The notes under the pieces: model-generated
Databases searched by the model: none
The model's input: the letters and a program-made list of their open reading frames with translations, nothing else
What the model was told of the DNA's origin: nothing
Shown: positions 30,663-38,082 of the stretch, in pieces
Position numbering within the stretch: the first letter of the stretch is position 1
Layout of the letters: every line of letters starts with the position of its first letter
DNA from: Microbacterium galbinum
Lineage (GTDB): Bacteria; Actinomycetota; Actinomycetes; Actinomycetales; Microbacteriaceae
Length of the DNA: 64,000 bases
Direction: 5' to 3'
Assembly (NCBI RefSeq): GCF_023101185.1
Contig: NZ_CP078077.1
Location: 1,579,630 to 1,643,629, forward strand
Position numbers and translations under genes: made by a program

Positions 30663-32024
30663 ATGAGGATCACGCGCCGCACTCTGCTTCTGGGCGCCGG
30701 GGCCGGAGCCCTTTCGGTGCTGCTCGCCTCGTGCACGCCCGAACCCGAGCCCACGCCCACGCGCACTCCGACGCGTTCGCCCGAGCCGCAGCCCACGAAC
30801 GGCGTGCCGCTTCCGGCCGCCAGCATCCGCTCGACCTGGACGAGCGACCAGTACGCGTTCGGTGCCGTCAGCTTCGTGCCCGCCGGCGTCGGGGCCGAGA
30901 CCCGCAGCGCCCTCGCGCGTCCGGTCGACGACCGCCTGTTCTTCGCCGGCGAGGCCACCGATGAAGAGGCCCCGGCCACCATGCGCGGAGCGATCGCCTC
31001 GGGTGAGCGCGCCGCCGATGAACTGCGGGATGCCGCGGGCGACGGCGAGCGCATCGCCGTGATCGGTGCGGGGCTCGCCGGCGCCACGGCAGCCGCGCGG
31101 CTGAACGACGCGGGCTTCGAGGTCACCGTTCTCGAAGCGCGCGACCGCGTCGGCGGACGCGTGTACTCGCGGGTCGACGACGCCTGGCCACTTCCTCCGC
31201 AGCTCGGTGCGTGGCTGTTCGGCGAGGCGGATGCCGACCTCGTGCAGACCCTCGAGGCCGAGGACATCTCCGTCGTCGACCTCGCGGGCTCGCTCTGGCG
31301 CTCACCCGACGGAGACACGGATGCCGTCGCCACCGAGTCCCTCACGGCGGCGATCGCCACCGCTCAGGCCGCCCCCGTCGACAGCTCGGTCGCGGATGCT
31401 CTCGTCGCGGCCGGCGTCGACACGGCCGACCCCACGATCCTCGCCCTGCTCGCGCTTCTCTCGACGGCCTCGGGCGCGGAGGCCGCGAAGCTCTCGAGCT
31501 GGTTCGCCCCGCCGCTCCCTCCGACCGAGCCCGGCGCCGCCCGCGACAGCCTGCTGCCGTTCATCGAGCACACGCTCGACGGCGTGCAGGTCGGTCTCAA
31601 CCAGCCGGTCACCCGCCTCGCCTACGACGACACCGGCGTGAGCGTGCGCATGGGCACCGGTGAGGCGCTGTCGTTCGATCGCGTCGTCGTGACGGTGCCG
31701 CTCGGAGTGCTGCAGGAGCAGGGCATCGAGTTCGACCCGCCGCTGCCGTTCGCCAACCGCGGCGCGATCTCGGCGCTCGCGATGGGGTCGATCGAGACCG
31801 TGTGGCTGCGCTGGGACGAGCCGTTCTGGAATGCCGAGGAGGCGGTGTGGCACACGGTCGGCGGCGATGTCGGCATCCGCACCTGGATCAACCTGCTCCC
31901 CGCGACCGGCGAGAACGTGCTGGTGGGGATCGTCGGCGGCGACGCTGCGGCGAGGTTCTCGGAACTCGGCAAGGACGAGGCGATCACCCTGGCGCTGGAG
32001 GCGCTCGGGCCCTACGCCGCCTGA
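30663..32024 (+). CDS. Circularly permuted flavin amine oxidase, exported lipoprotein
   Basis: A 453-residue FAD-dependent monoamine-oxidase-like protein. The Tat-like lipoprotein signal MRITRRTLLLGAGAGALSVL has lipobox LASC (C24), then a Pro/Thr linker. Residues 56-121 (STWTSDQYAFGAV, FFAGEATDEEAPATMRGAIA, SGERAADEL) are the segment that normally closes amine oxidases. Only afterwards come the N-terminal FAD motifs: VIGAGLAGATAAARL (133-147) and EARDRVGGRVYSR (158-170). The protein ends at LALEALGPYAA, where the permuted piece would normally follow. So the C-terminal FAD-binding part has moved to the front; no frameshift or truncation is needed to explain it. Expected substrate is an amine outside the membrane; actual substrate unknown. 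Confidence 0.85.
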   Translation: MRITRRTLLLGAGAGALSVLLASCTPEPEPTPTRTPTRSPEPQPTNGVPLPAASIRSTWTSDQYAFGAVSFVPAGVGAETRSALARPVDDRLFFAGEATDEEAPATMRGAIASGERAADELRDAAGDGERIAVIGAGLAGATAAARLNDAGFEVTVLEARDRVGGRVYSRVDDAWPLPPQLGAWLFGEADADLVQTLEAEDISVVDLAGSLWRSPDGDTDAVATESLTAAIATAQAAPVDSSVADALVAAGVDTADPTILALLALLSTASGAEAAKLSSWFAPPLPPTEPGAARDSLLPFIEHTLDGVQVGLNQPVTRLAYDDTGVSVRMGTGEALSFDRVVVTVPLGVLQEQGIEFDPPLPFANRGAISALAMGSIETVWLRWDEPFWNAEEAVWHTVGGDVGIRTWINLLPATGENVLVGIVGGDAAARFSELGKDEAITLALEALGPYAA

Positions 32025-32071
32025 CGCGAGGCCGTGCCGCCTGACGCGGCGGCATGCGGCCGGTCCGTCGT

Positions 32072-32722
32072 CTACTCGGCCTGATCCTGCCGCAGGCGCC
32101 GGGGCAGCGGCATCCGACTGATGAGCACGAGCGCGGTCGCGACGGTCGCGAACGTCGCGAGGGCGATGCCCGACGACACCAGGAACTCGGCCGGTCCGCT
32201 GATCTGCCGAGGGTCGAGGAAGTAGTACGGGTACCAGCCGATGATCGGGCCGCGGATCATCGTGAACCCGCCCCACACGAGCGGGTAGATCAGCGTCGCC
32301 GGGATGACCCGCCACGGCACCGCGCGATGGCCGGGCGCGAGCGCCCAGGCGAGTGCGGCGCAGGCCGGCAGGTAGAAGTGCAGCACCTGATCGGACCAGG
32401 GCACGTCGATGCGGATGCCGCGCAGCCCCGCCTGCCAGACGAGGATGGCGAACACGATGCCGGCCGTGATCGTCCAGGTGAGCACGAGGGCGAGGGTGAC
32501 GGTGAGCCAACGCGGATCGCGGGCCTTGCGGAGCGCGATGATGCCGGCGATCGTGAGCAGCACCACGAACGCGACGTTCGACTGGTTGGTCAGGTAGGCG
32601 AAGAAGTTCTGGCTGGCGATCGTGTGCGAGGCGAGCCCCCACGCGAGACGGTGGATGAGGGCGACCAGGCACAGCGCGGCGGCGCCGAGTCGGAGCAGGC
32701 CGAAGACGGTACGCGTCCTCAC
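32072..32722 (-). CDS. Pr6Pr family membrane protein
   Basis: A 216-residue membrane protein with six or seven helices. Family-like motifs: FFAYLTNQSNVAFVVLLTIA (about 40-59), DQVLHFYLPACAALAWAL and the WGGFTMIRGPIIGWYPYYFL loop (about 150-170), as in the Pr6Pr (FAR-17a/AIG1-like) family. GTG start. Function unknown. The gap before the amine oxidase stop holds a duplicated GCCGCCTGACGCG word and nothing else clear. Confidence 0.8.
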   Translation of the reverse strand: MRTRTVFGLLRLGAAALCLVALIHRLAWGLASHTIASQNFFAYLTNQSNVAFVVLLTIAGIIALRKARDPRWLTVTLALVLTWTITAGIVFAILVWQAGLRGIRIDVPWSDQVLHFYLPACAALAWALAPGHRAVPWRVIPATLIYPLVWGGFTMIRGPIIGWYPYYFLDPRQISGPAEFLVSSGIALATFATVATALVLISRMPLPRRLRQDQAE

Positions 32723-32795
32723 CGCTGCGTCACCCGCCGTCCACCCATCCGCCGAGTCTACTTTTGGTCGGCTCCGCGGGTCGTGGGAACGCGCC

Positions 32796-33182
32796 TCAGC
32801 GGCGCGTGCGGGTCGACCACAGAGCCAGTGCGACCAGCGCCGGCTGGAAGAACAGTCGCACGAAGCGCTTCATGTCGGTGTCGAGGCCGAAGCCGTCACG
32901 CTGGTGCATCCACTGCGAGACGTTGCCGGGGAACACCGCGATGAAGAACAGCGCGGCGATCGTGCCGACGCGACGGCGTCGCTTGCGGGCCAGGAGCAGC
33001 GCCGAGCCGAGACCGACCTCGACGACGCCCGAGGCGAGCACGGTGACGTCGGGGTCGAGTGGCAGCGATTCGGGAACCTGGGCCTGGAACTCCCGGCGGG
33101 CGAACGTCAGGTGCGAGACGCCGGCGAAGACGAGGGAGGATCCGAGGAAGATGCGGCCGATCGTGCGCGCGGTTGTCGACAT
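32796..33182 (-). CDS. DoxX-like membrane protein
   Basis: A 128-residue protein with four hydrophobic segments. The N-terminus ARTIGRIFLGSSLVFAGVSH and the VEVGLGSALLLARKRRR segment are DoxX-like. Such proteins are linked to quinone or redox functions in some bacteria, but this subgroup is uncharacterised. ATG start, 18 bp after the stop region of the RNase HI gene on the other side. Confidence 0.75.
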   Translation of the reverse strand: MSTTARTIGRIFLGSSLVFAGVSHLTFARREFQAQVPESLPLDPDVTVLASGVVEVGLGSALLLARKRRRRVGTIAALFFIAVFPGNVSQWMHQRDGFGLDTDMKRFVRLFFQPALVALALWSTRTRR

Positions 33183-33200
33183 GAGGCGAGTGTACGCGCG

Positions 33201-33935
33201 TCAGATCAGACGGCGCAGGGCCGCTTCGAGCGAGATGCCCTGCGCCTCGGCGCGGTCTCGCAGGCGGGCGTGCTCGTCGCCGGTGAGGCTCAGGCGCAGC
33301 TCGATCGGGTCGGCCGAGGGAGTGTCGAAGTCGTCGAACAGCGACGACGTCTCTGCCCAGAGCGGGGCATCCGAGGGGGCGGTCGTGACCGGTGCGGATG
33401 CCGTAGACGGGGCGTGCTGCGCGGATGCCGCGACCGGGGCGGATGCGGCGACGGCGGCGCCGGCGCCGGACGCGAGCGTGAACCCGGGGCCGCGGCGCGG
33501 TTCCTGCTTCGCCTGATAGGCCTTCGCCGCGGCGTTCGCCCGCTCGTCGGCGGCTTCGTTCAGCCGGTCGCCGGCATGCCCCTTGACCCACGAGAACTCG
33601 ACGTCGCGCCCGCGCATCGCCTCGTCGATGCCCTCGAGGATGTCGCGGTTGAGCACGGGGCCGCCGTCGGACTTGCGCCAGCCCTTGCGCTTCCAGCCCG
33701 GCATCCACTTCGTCACCGAGTCGATCACGTACCGGCTGTCGCAGCGGATGAGCAGCTTCTCGTCGGTGCCGGCCGTCGCGCGCAGCAGTTCGAGCACCGC
33801 CTGCAGCTCGCCCTGGTTGTTGGTGCCGTGAGGAGACCCGCCCGCCGCCCAGTTGTCGTCGTCGATGTACCAGGCCCAGCCGTTGGGGCCGGGGTTGCCC
33901 AGGGCGGAGCCGTCTGCGGCGGCGGTGATCGTCAT
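33201..33935 (-). CDS. rnhA: Ribonuclease HI with C-terminal extension
   Basis: A 244-residue RNase H. The catalytic domain (1-140) shows all DEDD residues: D8 in AAADGSALGNPGPNGWAW, E43 in NNQGELQAVLELL, D66 in IRCDSRYVID and D130 in HAGDRLNEAADERAN, plus H120. It removes RNA from RNA-DNA hybrids. A 60-residue Ala/Pro/Ser-rich linker follows. The last about 40 residues (IELRLSLTGDEHARLRDRAEAQ onward) look like a small helical, ribbon-helix-helix-like DNA-binding module rather than part of RNase H. Stand-alone gene. Confidence 0.9.
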   Translation of the reverse strand: MTITAAADGSALGNPGPNGWAWYIDDDNWAAGGSPHGTNNQGELQAVLELLRATAGTDEKLLIRCDSRYVIDSVTKWMPGWKRKGWRKSDGGPVLNRDILEGIDEAMRGRDVEFSWVKGHAGDRLNEAADERANAAAKAYQAKQEPRRGPGFTLASGAGAAVAASAPVAASAQHAPSTASAPVTTAPSDAPLWAETSSLFDDFDTPSADPIELRLSLTGDEHARLRDRAEAQGISLEAALRRLI

Positions 33936-33985
33936 CCCTCCACCGTAGCCCGGGCCGCCGACGTCACACGGCGGGGGCGCGTCTC

Positions 33986-34130
33986 GTGAGGGGTCGCAAC
34001 ACGCCGTTGCGGATGCCGGTCGTGCGGCGTGTTTTGACCCCTCACATGAGGGTGTGCGGGCGCGCGGGCGTGAGGGGTCAAGACACGCCGTGTCGGATGC
34101 CGGTCGTGCGGCGTGTTGTGACCCCTCGCG
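33986..34130. repeat. Tandem pair of about 60-bp hairpins, GTGAGGGGTC family
   Basis: First hairpin: GTGAGGGGTCGCAACACGCC (33986-34005) pairs with GCGGCGTGTTTTGACCCCTC (34024-34043). Second, 84 bp on: GTGAGGGGTCAAGACACGCC (34070-34089) pairs with GCGGCGTGTTGTGACCCCTC (34108-34127). Both share the loop word GGATGCCGGTCGT. The element lies in the tandem gap between the GNAT stop and the RNase H start on the minus strand. Confidence 0.85.
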
Positions 34131-34145
34131 TGGATAGAGGGCGGG

Positions 34146-34652
34146 TCAGCGCAGGGTTCGGCGCATCCGGATCTCGCGGCGACCGTCGGGGAGCAGGTCG
34201 CCGGGCTCGTCGAGGGGTGTGAAACCCGCGCGCTCGTAGGCGCGGTGCGCCGACGGGTTGTCTGGCATGACCGAGAGATCGAGGACGGATGCTCCGGCCT
34301 CCGTCGCCCAATCGACGATGCGATCGATCAAATCGGCGGCGAGTCCCGTGCCGCGCGCCGACGGAGCGACCCACATCGAGATCAGTTCGGTGCGGGAGGG
34401 GTCGTCGGCCACCGGCATGCCGGTGATCATTCCGACGACGTGCTCGCCGTCGACCGCGAGCAGGTCGTGCGCCCCGGGAACCGACAGCCGCTCGCGCCAC
34501 CGCGACTCGGGCGCCTCGATCCAGTCGGTGAGCTGCGAGCCGAAGGCGGCGGGTGATTCGCGCAGGGCTTCGAGGCGCGCGGCGCGCCACAGCATCCATT
34601 CGTCGGCCGTCACACGGCGGACCTCGATGCCGTCGGATGCGGGGGAGGTCAT
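34146..34652 (-). CDS. GNAT family N-acetyltransferase
   Basis: A 168-residue acetyl-CoA-dependent acyltransferase. The acetyl-CoA loop is SMWVAPSARGTGLAADLIDR (about 91-110), and SVMPDNPSAHRAYERAGFTP (about 127-146) is the C-terminal GNAT signature. The N-terminus has EALRESPAAFGSQL, seen in small-molecule or protein acetyltransferases. ATG 34652 with GGGGGAGG-like upstream sequence was chosen over earlier starts. Substrate unknown. Confidence 0.88.
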   Translation of the reverse strand: MTSPASDGIEVRRVTADEWMLWRAARLEALRESPAAFGSQLTDWIEAPESRWRERLSVPGAHDLLAVDGEHVVGMITGMPVADDPSRTELISMWVAPSARGTGLAADLIDRIVDWATEAGASVLDLSVMPDNPSAHRAYERAGFTPLDEPGDLLPDGRREIRMRRTLR

Positions 34653-34653
34653 G

Positions 34654-34875
34654 TCAGTCCTCGTCCGGTTCGCGGTTCTCGGTCGACACCGCGGATGGCG
34701 CCGGGGGCGCGACCGGGAACACGATCGAGCCGAGCTCGGCGCCGAGGCCGATCGACAGTGGGTCGACGGCGGGCGTGGTGGCGAGCGCGTCGACGCCGTC
34801 ACGTTCGAGCGGCTCGGACGGAAGCCCGGCCCACTGGTTCTCTTCTTCTTCCGGGCGGTGCTGGAACAGTCCCAT
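34654..34875 (-). CDS. Small hypothetical protein
   Basis: A 73-residue acidic protein with no membrane segment. MGLFQHRPEEEENQWAGLPS at the N-terminus is followed by ALATTPAVDPLSIGLGAELG and an acidic end. It stops 1 bp before the GNAT gene, so the two are probably cotranscribed. No family recognised. Confidence 0.65.
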   Translation of the reverse strand: MGLFQHRPEEEENQWAGLPSEPLERDGVDALATTPAVDPLSIGLGAELGSIVFPVAPPAPSAVSTENREPDED

Positions 34876-34999
34876 TCGCCCATTGTCTCTCCGTCGCGGC
34901 CGGGTGGGGTGGGATTCACACCGGATTGGTCGGTTGTCGCCGGAGGCCCGGTCAGGTCACGGTCAGACCCGCCGCCGTCGCTTCTTCTACGGTGGGGGC

Positions 35000-36046
35000 A
35001 TGGCCGAAGACTTCTCGTGGAACCCGTGGCTCTCGACGGTCGTCGCCGTCGGTGTCGCCCTGCTGACCGCTGCCGCCGCGCTCCTGCTTCTCACCCTGAT
35101 CGTCGTGCTCGTCAGCCGCAGGGTCGAATGGGTGAGGGAGCTGGCGCGTCGCGCCCGCAACGCCCTGTTCGCGGTCGTCGCGGTGGTGGCCGTGTGGATC
35201 TCCTGCTCGGTGTCGGAGCCGGCGAACGCGGACTGGTGGCCCGCGATCTCGCGACTGTTCCTCATCGCGACGATCCTCACGGGGGCATGGTTGCTCGGGG
35301 CGCTCGCCTCCTTCGGGTTCGAAAGGCTCATGGAGCGCGAGGAGCAGGAACGGATGGGCCCCGATGCGCGGCGCCGCCGGACGCAGCTCCTCGTCATCCA
35401 CCGGCTCGTGCTCGTCACGATCGCCATCCTCGCGCTCGGCACGGTGCTGTTCACCTTCCCCGAGATGCGAGCGGTCGGGGCCAGCCTTCTCGCCTCGGCG
35501 GGAATCGTCAGCATCATCGCGGGCCTCGCGGCGCAGTCGATCCTCGGCAACCTCATCGCGGGCGTCCAGATCGCGTTCACCGATGCGATCCGGGTCGGTG
35601 ACGTCGTGGTCGTGGAGGGCGAGTGGGGACGGATCGGCGAGATCAACCTCTCGTACGTCGTCGTCTACATCTGGGACGAGCGGCGGCTCGTGGTTCCCTG
35701 CAACTACTTCACCACGACTCCGATCGAGACCTGGACGCGGCGGTCCGACAAGATCCTCGGCACCGTGTTCATGGACCTGGACTGGCGTGTGCCGATGGCG
35801 GAGGTGCGGGCCGAGTTCCAGCGGATCGTCGAGGAGTCGCCCTACTGGGACGGGCGGTCGTCGAGCGCGCTGGTCACCGACTCGCAGGGCGGGTGCGTGA
35901 CGGTGCGCTTCGTGATGTCGGCGAAGAACTCCTCGGATCAGTGGGATATCCGATGCGAGGTGCGGGAGCAGATGATGACGTGGCTGCAGCGCACCCACCC
36001 CGAGGCGCTGCCGCTCACCCGGGTGGCGATGGAACAGCCCCGCTAG
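35000..36046 (+). CDS. MscS-type mechanosensitive channel
   Basis: A 348-residue membrane protein. The N-terminal helices are at about 12-35, 48-64, 75-95 and 128-146. The pore and beta-domain region is SLLASAGIVSIIAGLAAQSI (about 165-184), then GNLIAGVQIAFTDAIRVGDV and VVVEGEWGRIGEINLSYVVV, as in MscS family channels. Releases solutes during hypo-osmotic shock. ATG 35000 follows GGTGGGGG. Confidence 0.9.
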   Translation: MAEDFSWNPWLSTVVAVGVALLTAAAALLLLTLIVVLVSRRVEWVRELARRARNALFAVVAVVAVWISCSVSEPANADWWPAISRLFLIATILTGAWLLGALASFGFERLMEREEQERMGPDARRRRTQLLVIHRLVLVTIAILALGTVLFTFPEMRAVGASLLASAGIVSIIAGLAAQSILGNLIAGVQIAFTDAIRVGDVVVVEGEWGRIGEINLSYVVVYIWDERRLVVPCNYFTTTPIETWTRRSDKILGTVFMDLDWRVPMAEVRAEFQRIVEESPYWDGRSSSALVTDSQGGCVTVRFVMSAKNSSDQWDIRCEVREQMMTWLQRTHPEALPLTRVAMEQPR

Positions 36047-36059
36047 ACCCTGAACCGGG

Positions 36060-36107
36060 GTGCCCGGGGTCAGCGTGCCGGGGTCGGCGTGCCGGGGTCA
36101 GCGTGCC
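36060..36107. repeat. Short tandem repeat GTGCCGGGGTCAGC
   Basis: About three and a half units of a 14-bp repeat lie between the convergent MscS and emfourin genes and include the emfourin stop codon at 36098. No hairpin of note. Confidence 0.6.
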
Positions 36108-36433
36108 GCCGCGCGGACGGCGTCGACGAGGTCCCGCCACGGTCCGGACAGGGCCGTGTCGGGGACATCGCGCTCGCGCCGCTCGCGGGGCGTGCGCGCA
36201 CGGATGCTCCAGACGAAGCGGTCCGCCCCGGAGCTGCTCTCCAGATCGGCGTCCCACGGGCAACGGTCGATGCGATCGATCCACTCGCCCGCCTGATCGG
36301 GGGCGGCCTCGATGGTCCACCGACGGGAGATCCCGGCGATGCCGCCCGTGCGGACGACGGCGATGACCACCGGTGTTGCTTCGTCGTCGGCGGGCACCGA
36401 TGCCGGATCAGTCGGCTGCGGGGACTCGCTCAT
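36098..36433 (-). CDS. Emfourin-type protease inhibitor
   Basis: A 111-residue protein with VVIAVVRTGGIAGISRRWTI (about 21-40) and SGPWRDLVDAVRAA near the end, the pattern of protealysin inhibitor emfourin. Members bind and inhibit the adjacent M4 protease. It overlaps the protease gene by 26 bp. ATG 36433 was chosen; ATG 36439 is also possible. No signal peptide, matching the cytoplasmic-looking protease. Confidence 0.85.
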   Translation of the reverse strand: MSESPQPTDPASVPADDEATPVVIAVVRTGGIAGISRRWTIEAAPDQAGEWIDRIDRCPWDADLESSSGADRFVWSIRARTPRERRERDVPDTALSGPWRDLVDAVRAAAR

Positions 36434-37472
36434 CCTCATAGACTCCCACGGTCGTCCAGGCGCGTCGAGCGGCTGTCGCGGTGGCCTCATCGACCTCGGA
36501 TGCGGCCGCGACCGTTGCGTCGGCGAAGGCCGTGAACGTCGCCGTGCTCGACAGCCCTCCGGTGAGCGCGCGGTACCAGACGGTGCCGGCGGTCTCCCAC
36601 GCGTTGCCGCCGAGGTCGGTGGCGAAGAGGGCGAAGGCGCGGTTGGGGATGCCGGAGTTGATGTGCACGCCGCCGTTGTCTTCGGTCGTGCGCACGAAGC
36701 CGCTCATGTGGTCGGGCTGGGGGTCCTTGCCGAGCTCGTCGTCGTCGTAGCCCGTTCCGGGCGCGATCATCGAGCGCAGCGCCACGCCTTCCACCGCCTC
36801 GGTGAAGATCTCGGCGCCGATGAGCCAGGTGGCGTCGGCGGCGCTCTGCCCCTGCGCGTACTGCTCGGTCAGCGCGCCGAACACATCGGCGATCGACTCG
36901 TTGAGCGCGCCGGGCTGCCCCTGGTACTCGAGGTTCGCGGTGTGCTGCACGACCCCGTGGGCGAGTTCGTGGCCGATCACCGTGAGCGATCCGGTGAACC
37001 CGCGGAACACCTCGCCGTCGCCGTCGCCGAACACCATGCGCTCGCCGTCCCAGAAGGCGTTGTCGTAGTCGACGCCGTAGTGCACCGTCGCGTCGAGAGG
37101 TGCGCCGGCATCGTCGAGCGAGTTGCGGCCGAACGCCGAGAGCAGCAGTTCGAACGTCGCCCCGAGCCCGTCGTAGGCCTCGTTGACCGGCGCATCGGCG
37201 ACGGGCGGGTCGTCTTCGGAGCGCACGACCGCGCCCGGAAGGTCTTGCGTGTTCGCCGCGTCGTTGATCGTGCGGTTCGGGGCATCCGACAGCTGCGCGA
37301 CCAAGTCGCCGTTCTCGTCGATCGAGAGGTCGATGCGGGCGCGGAACGGCGGCCGGCCCGCGGTGAGGGTCTGCCGCGCGGCGGCGGCCGCACGCGGGAA
37401 CCGCCCCGATGCGGCCAGCCGGGCGAGCAGATAAGACGGGACGACTCCGTGGCTTTCGATCTGTGCGCTCAT
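36408..37472 (-). CDS. Protealysin-like M4 metalloprotease
   Basis: A 354-residue zinc endopeptidase. The zinc site is complete: HELAH (168-172), E192 in GALNESIADVFG, and H270 in GGVHINSGIPN. There is no signal peptide, only a short propeptide (about 1-50, starting IESHGVVPSYLLARL), which is characteristic of protealysin-type M4 enzymes as opposed to thermolysin. Paired with emfourin downstream. These proteases reach targets by unknown export or lysis; a role in interactions with other cells is reported for relatives. Confidence 0.92.
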   Translation of the reverse strand: MSAQIESHGVVPSYLLARLAASGRFPRAAAAARQTLTAGRPPFRARIDLSIDENGDLVAQLSDAPNRTINDAANTQDLPGAVVRSEDDPPVADAPVNEAYDGLGATFELLLSAFGRNSLDDAGAPLDATVHYGVDYDNAFWDGERMVFGDGDGEVFRGFTGSLTVIGHELAHGVVQHTANLEYQGQPGALNESIADVFGALTEQYAQGQSAADATWLIGAEIFTEAVEGVALRSMIAPGTGYDDDELGKDPQPDHMSGFVRTTEDNGGVHINSGIPNRAFALFATDLGGNAWETAGTVWYRALTGGLSSTATFTAFADATVAAASEVDEATATAARRAWTTVGVYEDERVPAAD

Positions 37473-37522
37473 GCAGCGACCCTACGCCGGGTCTCCGACA
37501 CTGCGGCAGGCTCTTGCGCCCG

Positions 37523-37993
37523 TCACGCCGGTTCGATGCTCATCACCGTCGTGCGCAGCACCCCGCCGTCGAGCGGCACCTCGTAGCGCACCGGCATGCC
37601 GGGGTGGGCGGGCGAGAACCAGTACGTCTCCACCGGGGCATCCGGGCCGTCGGACGTGTCGTAGCGCGTGCACTCGACGCGGCCGAGGGGGATGTCGATC
37701 GCCTCGGTCGTGACGGTGGTGTGGTCGGCGGGGAACGCCGCGTGGTGCTGCAGATCGGTCCAGGTGACCCGGCTCGTCACGACATCGGCGGGGTTCTCGG
37801 CGAACCAGGCGCGGAGGGTGGCGCCCTCGGCATCCGTCTGCTCGAATCGGTTGAACCGCTCGTGCTGAGATCCGTCGGGTGACTCGACGAACAGGCGGAT
37901 GGTCTTACCGGCGCCGGTCGCCTCGCGGATCTCGTCGGCCGTGAACGGCGTCGGCAGCAGGCCGGGGCCGAGGACATGCGCATCAGTGGGCAT
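37523..37993 (-). CDS. Conserved hypothetical protein
   Basis: A 156-residue soluble protein of unknown family. It contains LGPGLLPTPFTADEIREATG, KTIRLFVESPDG and SRVTWTDLQHHAAFPADHTT, then ETYWFSPAHPGMPVRYEV, in a beta-rich pattern. ATG 37993 was chosen because it gives a normal N-terminus and is close to the divergent gene at 38083. Confidence 0.7.
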   Translation of the reverse strand: MPTDAHVLGPGLLPTPFTADEIREATGAGKTIRLFVESPDGSQHERFNRFEQTDAEGATLRAWFAENPADVVTSRVTWTDLQHHAAFPADHTTVTTEAIDIPLGRVECTRYDTSDGPDAPVETYWFSPAHPGMPVRYEVPLDGGVLRTTVMSIEPA

Positions 37994-38082
37994 GCAGACA
38001 TTGTGCCCCCGTCGGGTGGCTCGGGTCGAGGGCTGCTCCCGCCCGCAGGGCACGCCCGGGTTTCTCGCGTAAAATCGGCACA

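Noticed and set aside
30663-32024. Frameshift or truncated amine oxidase
   Set aside because: The frame is continuous, a signal peptide is present, and all expected motifs occur once, only in altered order.
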